Positions 11,110 through 22,400 of a stretch of 64,000 bases of DNA are shown here, piece by piece. The notes beneath the pieces are model-generated. The model worked only from the letters and a program-made list of their open reading frames with translations. It did not search any database and was not told where the DNA came from. The translations under genes and the position numbers were made by a program. Source of the stretch: Tetradesmus obliquus (Eukaryota > Chlorophyta > Chlorophyceae > Sphaeropleales > Scenedesmaceae); assembly GCA_030272155.1 (NCBI GenBank), contig CP126197.1:5200001-5264000 (forward strand). The letters run 5' to 3'. Each line of letters begins with the position of its first letter. Position 1 is the stretch's first letter.

Positions 11110-13935
11110 ATGAACAGCTGCCTGGGGCGGCAGCAGGCCGCCCCGGGCATGCGAGCTGCCAGGGCGCTGGCGCCTGCCTGCCGGGTTGGACAGCTGCTCA
11201 CTGCAAGGCCTGTGCTACGGAACCGGGCCCTGGCAGGCAGCAGCCCACACAATCATGGCGCTGTCAGCTTAGGATCTGAGGCTTCAGCCCTGCCTGAGCC
11301 TGAGATCAGGGCAGACGGCAGTGCATCATCCGCAGCAGCAGCAACAGAAACAGCTGCTGCTGCTGAAGCAGTTGTCGGCGGCAGCGCTGCAGCAGCAGCT
11401 AACGGCGCAGCAGCTGCAGCTGCTGACGACGCAGCAGCAGCATCTGAGCAGCTGGCACAGGAGCCGCAGCAACAGCAGCAGCCTGCAAAGAAGGGCAGCA
11501 ACTTCATCAACCGCGTCATCTTTGGCATCATCTTGGGCTTTGGCGGTGCTGCAGTAGTCTTTGCAGGACAGATCCCCTACCTGTGTGCAGCACTGTTTGT
11601 GGTCTACCAAGCCACACAGGAGTTCTACGGCATGCTGACCAGCAAAGGCATCTCAAAGGGCACGCCACCGCCAACGCCCTTTGTGAGCGCAGCAACCACT
11701 GCGCTGTGCCTGAGCATCACTGCCTTCACCTTTGTCTCGCAAGGGCGCAGCGGAGCTGCGATGTCAGTGGCGGCATTCATTCTACTGGCCATGAACATCC
11801 TGGTCAACCGCAAGCCCACGTTTGCGCAGCTGACGGCGTCAGTGTTTGGCCTGTTCTACTGCGGTGAGCGACAGGTGGACTGTGCAGCGTGGGGCGACAA
11901 TTGTCCTGCTGTTTCCAAAGCCAAATGTGCAGCACGATTTACTTGCTGGTTATGCACCATCCTTGCATGCACAACAGCGCTGCAGTGTATGGTCAACTAC
12001 CTACAAACCCACCACCCCCTTGTTCCTGCAAGCAAACTGCTCAACTCGCTCACTGACGTTGCTGCTGGTGTCGTGTCCTGTGCTGTCCTGCAGGCTACCT
12101 GCCCAGTTTCTGGATAAAGCTGAGGAACCTCAACATTGCAGGGCCGCAGCTGCAGCTGCCGGGGTTGAGCAGTGAGGTGTGTAGAGCTGCTGACTTTGCT
12201 TGCGCAGCACACAGCAGGGCTGTAACCAGCAGTATGCAGCTTATGGTGCAGCAGAACCTGCAGGAACAGCGACCTGCTGCAGCCGTGTAGCTGTCCTGCA
12301 AGTCATGTGCGTGTTGCCCCTGTATGCATGCATACAGTTGCGCGCACGGCAGGGGGTGAGTGCTCCAGAGCAGCTGCTGGACAGTGTTGCACGCAAGCCT
12401 GCTGCTCACGTGCTTGCTGCTCCTATGCTGCCGCCTGCAGACACTGGCGACCATCACCTCCTACCTTCCCACGCTTACAGTGGGCCTGGTGGCAACGCTG
12501 ACGTCAGTAGCATGCATCATAGCAGCAGACACAGGTGCGTGCCACAAGGATATGCGTTTCAGTGTGGATTTGTGTTGGAGTGTGCGGCAAGCCAGGCCGC
12601 CACGAGTTTGTACTGGGCGGTGCATCATAGCAGCAGACACAGGTGGGTGCTGCAAGGATATGGTGTCTTGGTGTGCTGCAAGCCAGAGGGCGCCAGCTAT
12701 GCATGTGGGTGGCCCATGTTGCAATTGACATGGCCCTTGTCCTAAGTTATCTGCCAGCCTTCTGCAGGGCTTTTTGTTTCAGGCTTAGGCCCTTGGCGCC
12801 TACTTTGTGGGCAAGACCAACCGTCTGACAAGCAATTGGGTGTCCGGTTGTATTCGCACCCCGCAGGCGCCTACTTTGTGGGCAAGAATCTGGGCCGCAC
12901 CAAGCTGACCGAGATCAGCTCCAGCATAGACTCTGAACACACTGTAACTGCCTGTGTTGGACTGAACAAGCCGTCTTGTTGCATTGAATGATGGTGCAGG
13001 GGCCTACTTTGTGGGCAAGAACCTGGGCCGCACCAAGCTGACCGAGATCAGCCCCAAGAAGACAGTAGAGGGCGCCATCGGCGGCCTCGCCTCCTCGGTG
13101 CTGGTGGCGGCGGGCTTCTGGCAGCTCTTCGGCTGGCCTGGCAGCATGGCGGCGGCCGCAGGATATGGGGTGAGCTTGAGGCGGCATGGTAGCTGGCAGC
13201 AGCCAGGGCAGACGCAGCAGCTGGGGCTGTGGTGGTTTGTCGCAGATGGGTGTTCGGCCTAGTGGGCAGCATGGCGGCGGCTGCAAGAGATGAGGTGAGC
13301 TTGAGGCGGCATGGTAGCTGGCAGCAGTTGTGGCAGGCGCAGCAGCTGGGGCTGTGGTGGTTTGTCGCAGATGGAAGTGGTGTTTGGCCTAGTGGGCAGC
13401 ATGGCGGCGGCCGCAGGATATGGGGTGAGCTTGAGGCGGCATGGTGGCTGGCTGCAGCTAGGGCAGATGCAGCAGCTGGGCTGTGGTTGTTTGTCACAGA
13501 TGGAAGTGGTGTTCGGCCTGGTGGCAGCATGGCGGCTGCTGCAGGATACGGGGTGAGCTTGAGGCGGCATGGTGGCTGGCAGCAGAAGCAGTAGGAGCAG
13601 CAGCTGGGGCTGTGGTGGTTTGTCGCAGATGGAAGTGGTGTTCGGTCTAGTCGGCAGCATGGCGGCAGCCGCAGGATATGGGGTGCGCTTGATGCGGCAT
13701 GGTAGCTGGCAGCAGAAGCAGCAGGAGCAGCAGCTCGGGCTTGTTGTTTTGGCGCTGGGTTGACCAGCGCGGCCGCCTGTTGCATGCAGGTGTCAAGCAC
13801 GACAGCTGCAGCAACTGAGGACAAACGGTGCTGCGTTAGAAGAGGCGCAGGCGTCGAGCGGTACTGCTGCAGCAATTGGGGAAGCAAGGAATTGATGCAT
13901 GCGGCACTTGGACCGAACGTCACTTGTAAAACAAC

Positions 13936-13970
<35 letters not shown>

Positions 13971-14464
13971 AGGTGCTGACGTTTGTGAGCAGCTTGTTTG
14001 GCGACCTGATAGAGTCCATCATGAAGCGCGATGCAGGCATCAAGGTGGGCCGGCTGCTGCGCCCGCAGCGCTCACTGTGCTGGCTTGTGCAATTATAAAA
14101 GGATGTCATCACTGCCTACATGCCCCAGCTATTGTTTGCAGCTGCAATTGCCTGCTGTGTCCTGCCTGCATCAGAAGTACACATTGTACACATCACCCAT
14201 CCATTCACTGCCATGGGAAGCAAGCTGTGGTATCTGCTGCGGTCGCTGGCATATGTGCTGTGTTTCCTCCCCGTTGTGTATGCACCATCTCGCATCCCAA
14301 CCATTCCTCATGTGTGCATTCACATATGTTGGTGGCTGCAGGACTCCGGCAACCTCATACCTGGGCACGGCGGGCTGCTGGACCGCATGGACAGCTACAT
14401 GTTCAGCGGCGCAGTGGCCTACTTCTACATCACGCTGGTGCTGCCACGCTTCGGGCTGCTGTAA
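11110..14464 (+). CDS. CDS: phosphatidate cytidylyltransferase (CDP-diacylglycerol synthase), plastid-type
   Basis: It makes CDP-diacylglycerol from CTP and phosphatidic acid, the precursor of phosphatidylglycerol and phosphatidylinositol. Six exons join in frame to 431 residues: 11110-11863, 12094-12176, 12441-12534, 13000-13169, 13973-14044 and 14342-14464. Residues 1-135 are Ala/Arg/Ser-rich with few acidic residues at first, fitting a plastid transit peptide plus linker. Transmembrane helices follow (FINRVIFGIILGFGGAAVVF onward). The family signature is complete across the last exon joint: ESIMKRDAGIK followed by DSGNLIPGHGGLLDRMDSY. It most resembles plant CDS4/CDS5. The start is the first ATG in the long open frame. 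The gene is surrounded by partial copies of its own exons: extra exon-4 starts, five repeats of the exon-4 end, and repeats of the last coding sequence after the stop. Confidence 0.93.
12786..12925 (+). repeat. two upstream copies of the start of CDP-DAG synthase exon 4
   Basis: The exon-4 start encoding AYFVGKNLGRTKLTEIS at 13000 is preceded by two copies. One is at about 12790 (AYFVGKTN, then diverged). The other is at 12868, with a good CCCCGCAG acceptor and identical coding through ACCGAGATCAG, then diverged with no GT donor. Only the copy at 13000 continues into a full exon, so it is taken as the used one. The 12868 acceptor has the correct phase and could compete in splicing. Confidence 0.85.
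13246..13745 (+). repeat. tandem array of four copies of the end of CDP-DAG synthase exon 4 (about 125 bp each)
   Basis: After the exon-4 donor at 13170, a unit made of acceptor, exon end, donor and intron start repeats four times. Each unit has the exon end encoding GSMAAAAGYG, then GTGAGCTTGAGGCGGCATGG and an intron piece ending TTTGTCGCAG. Copies at 13371-13424 and 13629-13682 are exactly 54 nt, start ATGGAAGTGGTGTT, lie between CAG and GTGAG/GTGCG and stay open in phase 0, the phase of the parental joint. The copy at about 13246 has a stop, and the one near 13500 has lost a base. Confidence 0.9.
13939..13972 (+). repeat. CTG triplet array ending in the acceptor of CDP-DAG synthase exon 5
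   Basis: About eleven CTG units run straight into GCAG and the exon-5 start at 13973. The array occupies the position of the usual polypyrimidine tract. Confidence 0.95.
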
Positions 14465-16369
14465 GGGCAGATGCCGGCTGCTGTAAGGGCGCAGTTTGAT
14501 GCAGGCGGCGGCTGATTTGGTACGCTAGTGCTGCTGCGCTTTGGACTGCGGTGACGGTAGGACAGTACAGGACAGGCAGATGGCCAGCTGCTATGCAAGA
14601 GCTGCAGCTGTCGCAGGCAAATTTTTACATCACGCTGGTGCTGCCGCGCTTCGGGATGCTGTGAGCTAACGAAAGCAGGCAATAGGCAGATGGCCAGCTG
14701 CTATGCGAGAGCTGCAGCTGACGCAGGCGGCTGCTGACTTGTTACATCACGGCGGTGCTGCTGCGCTTCGGGCTGCTGTGAGCAGAGGAAAGCAGGCAGT
14801 AGGCAGATGGCCAGCTGCTATGCGGCTGCAGCTGACGCAGCCGGCTGCTGACTTTGACATCACGCTGGTGCTGCCGTGCTTCGTGCTGCTATGAAGGAAA
14901 GGCATATGTACAGCTGATGCAGGCGGCTGGTGTGTCTACTGGTGCGCTGATGCTGTGGCTGCCGCAACGGCACAGCTGGCTCGTTTGGAAGCTAGTTTGC
15001 AGTTGCAGCTCACGAGTGGGATGTCTTGCTAGCAGCTCACGCGTGGCATGTCTTGCTAGCAAAGATGTGCGGATTGGCACGTTGAGGAAAAAGGGTTGGG
15101 CGGCACGAGTTTGGCAGCTGTCAGCTGTATCGTCCAGGCAGGTGCTGCTGCATCACAGCAGCCGCCTTGATGTTGCTGCACAGCCAATTCTTTTGGGGTG
15201 GTGTTCAGTGTGATGGCATACTGTTGGAGAATCGTACGCTGAGCTGTGCTGCCCTGTACTGTCCTGTGTGTGAGGAGGCATGCCCTTGCGCAACAGCATC
15301 AAATGTCTGTCGATGGTGATGTGGCATGGTTGCTGTTCTCAGCAGAATGCTATTATGGCGACACTCATGTTGGCTGCGTACGTTTGTCGTGGCGCCTGTT
15401 TGACCTGTGCAGCCGAGATGGCAATCCTGCTGTTGGGTGGGTTGGCATCCCGCATGCTTTGCTATGCATTTGCATGTAAACTATGGATGTTGCTTGGTCG
15501 TTGAAGCAGCTGCCGGTTGTAGGCATCAAGTTTGAGCAGCTGCCAGGTCAGTGCTGGCAACGGCAGCAGCACAACAGCAGCATCAGTACCAGCTGACACC
15601 GTCTAGCAGCTCCAGGTGAAGTGAATCTCATTGAAACCGTTTTTAGTGTGCAGCACGCAATCATCAGCGTGAAGTTCGGCTCGGCCAGGCCAGTGTCACC
15701 AGTCAAGCACCCTGATCAGCGGGACCCTGGTCCTGGCACAGCCTGACAGTGTTACGCCTTGCTCAACTACTCACGATCGCTGAGCCCAACAGCGAAGTGT
15801 ACGTTACATGTTCTGTTGGCCGACGATCTTCGCCTGCTCAACAGCAGGGACATGCGGCTTGCCTCTCTTGCCAATGCTCAGTAGTGCTGCTGCTTGGCAA
15901 CCAGTTCATTAGTCTATTACAAATTCTATAAACGACCAACTTAACGCTCTAGATTCCTCGGCAGCTCTCGGACTTGCTCTGTAGCATCAACAACCAACCG
16001 AGGGACAAGCAGCTCTTGCTGCGCGGGCTGCGCAGCTGCTAGACTGACCGAGAGGCACATAAACGCAGATTTACCATCAGGTATGCTGAACTAGACAGCT
16101 GTTGCTGCTTGGAGAATCTGCCCGAGAATTTGCAACAGCTGCTGCTGCTGTCTTGTTGCTGCTGCCTGCATCTGATTGAGCTGAGCTCCAACTGGCAGTT
16201 GCTTCAGTGTTCCCGTGCTGGATGCTGACTGACCAAACCAAATGTTCGTCGTCAGTTCCATCAAAACCTCTGCAACACTTGAATATGGCGTCCTTGCCTG
16301 CCTGCCTGCCTGCCTGCCAAATGACAGCAAGCAACAGTGGCGCCTGGGCCGCGCAACGGCAGCACCACA
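14465..16369. other. CDP-DAG synthase 3' region and upstream region of the GDP-mannose transporter
   Basis: About 1.9 kb without a separate gene. The first 430 bp hold terminal-exon copies (listed separately). A TGTAA at about 15474 is a candidate poly(A) signal. At about 16293-16318 there is a CCTG tetranucleotide run. The rest gives no supported open frame. Confidence 0.6.
14500..14893 (+). repeat. about four tandem copies of the CDP-DAG synthase C-terminal codons and stop
   Basis: The last codons, YFYITLVLPRFGLL plus stop (14428-14464), reappear at about 14517-14552, 14627-14664, 14743-14781 and 14855-14893, with a spacing of about 105-115 bp. The copies read FYITLVLPRFGML, then diverged forms, and FDITLVLPCFVLL, each followed by TGA. 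Between copies, CAGATGGCCAGCTGCTATGC repeats. All lie downstream of the real stop, so they belong to the 3' UTR or flank. Confidence 0.9.
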
Positions 16370-17751
16370 ATGAAGGTGTCAGACGGTGCACAGCCGGATG
16401 AGGAGAAGGGCCTGCTGCATCAGGACAGCCCCAGCCACAGCAAGCCAGCACTCAGGTCGCCCACAATCATGGGCATCCCCACAGTGCTGTTTGCAGGACT
16501 CTGCTACTGCACAGCATCAGGCAGCATGGTTATCCTCAACAAGCATGCCCTCAACCCGAAGTCCTTTGGCTTCACTGCACCCAACGCACTGCTGTGCTTC
16601 CAGTGTGCGCTTGCTGCGCTGCTGGTCAAACTCTGCGAGCTTGCAGGACTGGTCAAACTGCAGCCGCTGAAGCGCGACTTGGTCAGCATCTGGTTCCCGG
16701 TCAACCTCATCTTTGTGGGCATGATTGGCTCCAGCTTTTACGCGCTGCAGCACGTAGGCGTGGCGATGGTGACGGTGTGGAAGAACGTCAGCAACTTTGT
16801 GACAGCAGTGTGCGACGTCACCATCTACAAGAAGAGCTACAGCACCCAGGTGGGTGTCTGCATGGGTGGATGGCATGCTGGTGAATTGCAATTGGCAGTG
16901 CTGGTTGATGCAGCTGCTGCTGGTGCTGCTCTGCTACATGCAGCCGGCTTCTGGCGCGCAGCAGGGCTGTCAACGCAGCTGACAGCTAGAGCAGCTGGCT
17001 CTGCTGCAGCAGCAGATTGCAACAAGCAGCTGGGCAGCAGACCCAGGGCATGATGCCACCAACCTCTGCACGCTGCCACCCTAGCGTATGGACTTTTTTT
17101 GCAAGCGCAGCGCGCTTCTTACAGCCCATGCCCACCGCTGCTCTCCCCGTTTTGATGCCTGACACGGCGTCAACCCTTCCTAATCCTTCTTTCCTGCAAC
17201 CGCAGGTGTGGGCGACGCTGTTCCTGATGCTGCTGAGCGCCATGGTGGGCGCGTACACAGACATCAACTTCACGTGGAGCGGCTACAGCTGGCAGATCGC
17301 CAATTGCGGCTTCACATCAGCCTACGCGCTGTACCTGCGCTCTGTCATGGACAAGGTCTCAGAGCACACCACAAACAAGCAGAAGATGGACGAGTTCAGC
17401 ATGGTGTATTACAACAACCTGCTGAGCATCCCGCCTATCTTATGCCTCATCTTTTTCTTCGGGGAGCACAAAACCCTGCTCGCGCAACCGGCGCTGCAGA
17501 ACCCCATGTTCCTGTGTGTGGCGCTCGTGGGTGGCCTCATTGGCTTCGGCATCAGCTTCTCTGCGCTGTGGTTCCTTTCACAGACCACGGCCACGATCTA
17601 CAGCCTGGTTGGTGCGCTGAACAAGATCCCGGTTGCGATCATTGGCATCCTGGTGTTCAGGGACCCCACTAGTCCGCAGAACCTCGCCAGCATATTGATA
17701 GGGCTGGGCGCTGGCATCCTGTTCACGTACGCCAAGAGCCGCGGCAAGTAG
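16370..17751 (+). CDS. GONST1: Golgi GDP-mannose transporter (GONST1/VRG4 type nucleotide-sugar transporter)
   Basis: It moves GDP-mannose from cytosol to Golgi lumen in exchange for GMP, feeding glycan and glycoprotein synthesis. Two exons, 16370-16849 and 17206-17751, join in phase 0 to 341 residues, typical of the drug/metabolite transporter superfamily with about ten helices. Diagnostic stretches are VILNKHALN near residue 60, VAMVTVWKNVSNFVTAVCDV, the helix GYSWQIANCGFTSAYALYLR, and the substrate motif GALNK within TIYSLVGALNKIPVAIIGIL. The N-terminus (residues 1-35) is hydrophilic and cytosolic. The start is the first ATG in frame (AATGAAGGTG); an ATG at 16321 is in another frame. The C-terminus is basic (AKSRGK). 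The gene is convergent with the cysteine-module gene downstream. Confidence 0.93.
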
Positions 17752-19498
17752 GCAGCGCGCAACTGACTGGCCAGCAGGCTTGTTCTTGGTTTGCAGCGGC
17801 ACCTGGTGTACACGTGTGTAGCGGCTGTGTGGTGTGCTGCCCGGGTTTGAGCCAGCTTTGGATGTGCATGCTCAGGCAGCAGGGTGCAAGCTTGTTGTTG
17901 GTTGGAGCAGCGCCAGGTGTTCAAGTGACTAGCTCTGCTGTGCGGTGTGTTGGAGCCAGCTTTGTATGTGCAGGTTCAGGCAGCAGGGTGCAGTCCCGCA
18001 TGTGTGTGCACCAATTGTAGTAGTGTTAGGTGCTTCTGATGGTGTAGTGCTCCCTTCTGTCGCCGCTCCACTGGGGCGCGGGGCCGATGGCGTTGATGCT
18101 ATGGCTTGATGGGTAACATGATGATGATGGTGACCGCTGCATGGGGTCCTGAGCAGCGACGCAACAAGTGCTGCAGCTCGCATGCTGCAGTAACGCAGCG
18201 GCGCCACCACCAGCGCATGTTTGATGGCGTATGCTGTTTTGTCAGCTGGCTGGTTGGCATACAGCGCTGCTGGATGGTTTGGGCTGCAGGAGCTAGTCAC
18301 CTGCGCAGCAAGTCAACTGCTGCATCCACAGTCTGTGCTGTGGGTGGCGGCAGTGCTGGCTGTCTGCTTAGTACGGTTCTCTGGGCTGCTGCATGTAGGG
18401 GTACGCTTCTGTGATGCAGCTTATCATTCGAATTCACGTCTAAGCAGATGCCCCTTGCACGCTTTGACTGCAAAGCTGTTTGTGTCTATTGGGGACCTGT
18501 CACTGCATATGCCACAAGCTGCTGGATGGATAGCTGTTTTGGTTACAACAGGCGCCCATTTTCTGTTGTTGAGGCCAGCCGTGTGCGCTATTGCACTGCA
18601 TGGAGCAATGTTATGATGTCATTTGCAGCAGGCTATGCATGGCCGTACATACGGCAGAAAGCATTACAACCAATCACCATCACAGAATCCCCAACTGAAG
18701 CAGCGATGACAGCACGGCTGGCACGGATGTGTGTGCATAGCAGGGTGTTAGCAGCGTGCATGTGTGTCCGACACTTGCCACAGTGTGGTGATCATATAAT
18801 GGATGACACATACTGTCTTGAAGTTATCCAAGTTCGCATCCAAGTTCACAGCCAAACCCTGCGATGGGGTTCTAGAGTGTGCACCTGGTGGTGCTCAATG
18901 TAACACTGGCAGACGTGTGTGTCATGACCATATATCCTTGGCGCCTGACCAGCAACGCCACGGGCCGCGCTGTCATGGTGGCATGCGTGTCTATAGCCTG
19001 CTCATGCACATGCCTGGTCGTTTAATGCAGACGACAAAGATCACTCATGCTCATGCGTGCGTCAACCAGCAAACAAAGTGCAGAAACACTATCCAACATG
19101 CAGGGACTGGGCTCCCTACTCTGTTCCTCTGTGGGCTGCGGAGCCGATGGCGTGCTTGCTATGGCCCTGTTCCTATCAACGCTATTGATAATGAGCTGAT
19201 GATGTCTTCTTGAGAGAGATCTGCAGCAAACATCATGCCAGGCTGGCAGTGCACTGTGCAGCCGGCTCTTGACAGCCACAGCAAGCTCACGTGATCAGCT
19301 GCCGCACAAGCTGCTACTGCTGCTGCTGCTGCTGCTCCCGCTGCTGCTCCGGCACCGCACCTAACTAACCGCCAAAAGAATACTTCAAAGCAGCCAGGTG
19401 CACGTGCACTGCAGTGCTCAATATGCACGTAAGGCTAGTCCGGCAGTCTGCAAGCCGCACCATACGCAACGCAAAGGCAAGCATGACTCTTCAGACAA
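17752..19498. other. convergent 3' flanks of the GDP-mannose transporter and the cysteine-module gene
   Basis: About 1.75 kb with no supported gene. The first part is a duplicated 3' tail (17778-17996). TGTAA occurs at about 18899 on the plus strand and TTACA at about 18543 and 18665 for the minus gene, so the two 3' UTRs may overlap. Two weakly similar blocks, near 18050-18115 (GCGCGGGGCCGATGGCG) and 19130-19175 (GCTGCGGAGCCGATGGCG), suggest another old duplication. Confidence 0.55.
17778..17996 (+). repeat. two tandem copies (about 110 bp) of the GDP-mannose transporter 3' tail
   Basis: CTTGTTCTTGGTTTGCAGCG at 17778 and CTTGTTGTTGGTTGGAGCAG at about 17891 open two copies. Each goes on through CAGGTGTxCAAGTG-like sequence to GAGCCAGCTTTG and CAGGCAGCAGGGTGCA. 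The copies differ at many sites, so the duplication is not recent. It is non-coding. Confidence 0.75.
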
Positions 19499-22400
19499 TC
19501 ACTTCTGCTTCTTCCTATCCAGCATGTCAACAAACTTGACAACGTTCCTGCTCCAGCCACTAGGCCCAAACAGTGCTGCCGCTGCCGCCTTATCCATATC
19601 TTCCAGTGCCCTACCCCACACCTCTAGCCACGCATCCCCATTGCCAGCATGTTTCACATGCACGTACAGCTCAGCAGTGCCACCAAAAAGCACCACAGGC
19701 ACAGCAGTGACCTCACAGCGCCCTCCACCACGAGCCACCACAGAAAAGGGAGCAGGAATGCCATAGCTAGCCGGCGGCGCCTGCTGCGCAGGCTGCAGCG
19801 GCAGCACAGCATGCTGCCAGGCCATGTAGCGCTGGCCCAGCTGCTGCTGCTGCTGCTCCCATTGCGGATCTAGCTCGGCTGCCACTTTCACAAAGGCAGC
19901 ATGCGTGCCAGGGAAGGGAGTGGCCTCCCAGACAGACAAGCTCCAGTTCACTGGTGCTCCCAGTACATTGCTGCTGCTGATGTGCACGCCTTTGCTGCAC
20001 TGCTTGCTGCTCAGGATGCCGCTTGGGGGGCCGATGATCTGAGTGGCGCTGTCCAAGGTTGGATCTGGCGCATTGCAGTTGTCGGTTGAGCAGCAGGTGA
20101 CGCCTTTGAAGTATGAGTCTGGTTGCTGTGACATCCATTGCATCTGGTAGCACTGAGATAGTGTGAGGGGATAGTATGCCCAGCTGCCAACACCAGGGAC
20201 GCTCTGGTAGCCCTCACACTCGCTGCTGCCTGGTGCACACAGCTCCAGTTTGTAGCTTGCACACACAAAGGGCTCAATGACAACATCAGAGCCGTTCCAG
20301 GTGGAGTTCCCACTGGAGTTCCAGGTGCCGTTCCAAGCGCCGTTCCAAGTGCCGTTCCAAGAGGTGTTCCAGCCAGATGTGTCGTTCACGCTGTAGAACT
20401 GCGTGGTGTTGCTGGTGGCGTTGAAGTAGGTGCCGTTGTTCATGCTGCTGTGGTTGACTGGACGCCAGGTGGCGACTGTCGAGTTGTACTGCAGGGACTG
20501 CACAGCTGGCATGCCCTGTGCGGTTGCGTTTGTGCTGGTGAAGCAAGAGATTGTTGGGGTGGCGGCTGCAGGCACGTCAAACACCTGCAGAGGCAGTGCA
20601 CAGAAAGTCAAACACTCAAAGGGTGAACTGTGCACCATGTGCATTGTATGGCCCAGTCTCGGCCCATGACACGTGCTCTGCTGTAGCAATGAAAACATAG
20701 CAAGCATGCTATATTGTCTGCAGCAGGACTGCTGCTGTAGTGGCTTCACAAGCAAACTACCAAATGATTGGGCTGATGATGCACCTGGCTGCTGCTTATA
20801 CTACCTTTGGCTGCCCAGCATCATGTACAATCATTTGTCAAACTCATTTCTGTTGTTGCACATTCACCACACTGACCTGAGTGCTGTTGTCATCTGCAGG
20901 GTTGGGGCGGTTGCACAGGTCGCTGACGCAGCAGTTGACACCTTGCAAGTGTGCAAGGCTCCCTCTGGAGGCTGCCCACTGCTGCTGGTAGCACTGCGAC
21001 AGCGGCATCGCATCGTACTGCCACACCCAGTTGCCGGCAGCTTCTTCCTCTGCTGAACAGGCCTTGGTGCCAGCAGCGCAAACATCCACCTTTGCACTGT
21101 AACAAACAACTGGATCTACCGCAACAGACCGCCAGTATGAAGCTGCCGCTGGGTACTGCACTTCGAAATGAGTTGTCTTGGCATCGAAAGTGACAGGATA
21201 CACAGCAGGCGGCACGTCCGCTGTGATGGATTCACCCACATACATGCTTTTGTAACATGTTATGTTGACAGCCTGAGGTACAGGCTCAGCCAGCAGCAGC
21301 CTTTGTGTAATGGGGTCCCGTTGAGGGTCTGGTGCATTGCAGCCATCGGTGCTGCAGCATGTGACGTTGGTTTCTATGATGCCTGCATGCTGCTGCAGCT
21401 CCAAGCATTGAGACACCGGTAGAAGGCGGTATGCCCATCGCACGCAACTTGCCATCCGCCCTCCTGTGCCATAACAATTGGTGTACCTGAATCTGGCACA
21501 CATTGCGGGCTCTGACTTCTTGTGCTCAAAAACAGACCAGGTGGAACGCGTGTCTCCATACCGTTCGACTTCAAGCGACTCATATGCAGTGAATTTCATG
21601 AGAAATGCAGCAGCAGGTGCTGCAGTGCCTGTTGGCAGGGTAGGTGGATCTTCGACATGCACGTAACATGCTAGGCTGGCTGGTGATCCCTTATAAGGCC
21701 TGCCTACCACACGGGCCATGGTGTCTTTGGCTGGGTCAGGTTTGTTGCAAAGCGGTGTGTTGCAGCATGTCAGGTTCTGTTGGCTATCATCCGGGCTCCA
21801 GTCACGTTTATAGCCATAGCATGCCCAGGACGGCGTGCTGTAATAGATGCACCTGTCGCTTCCACTTGAGTTGGTGCAGTACGTCACACACAACTTGTCT
21901 AGTGCGTTCTGGTATGGGGCAGGAGGTGGTAGGTTGTTGACGTATTCCAGAAGCCTCCCATTCGAGTATGTGACTGGTGCGACATAGTTTGGTGATGCTC
22001 CCGAGGCCATAGGGTTCCCTTCGTAACAGGACACTTCCTCCTTGTCTCGTGGAAGCGCTGGAACGGCTGCTGTGTCAAGCGCAGGATCTGCAAAAGCACA
22101 GCATTAGCACCTGTTCGCTCAACTTTAGCCTCATGCAATCTGTGATATGCCTTGCAACTAAATGTAGCTTGGTGAACTGCTGTGGCGCCTGTGCGGTCGG
22201 ATCTTTGGTTAGGTTGTTTGCCAAGTGCCAGTGGTTGGCCTGTGCCAGTGGTTGGCCTGTGAGAGCAGTCGGCGTTGTTGATTGCTGCGGAGTAGTTGTA
22301 CAGGGGCATAGCCTAGTTTGTGTGTCGCACAGTGTGCATGCTATGCTTCATTTGGGCATGCACGCCAAGTAAACCATGCTAATAAGCTGTGGCCAGTATT

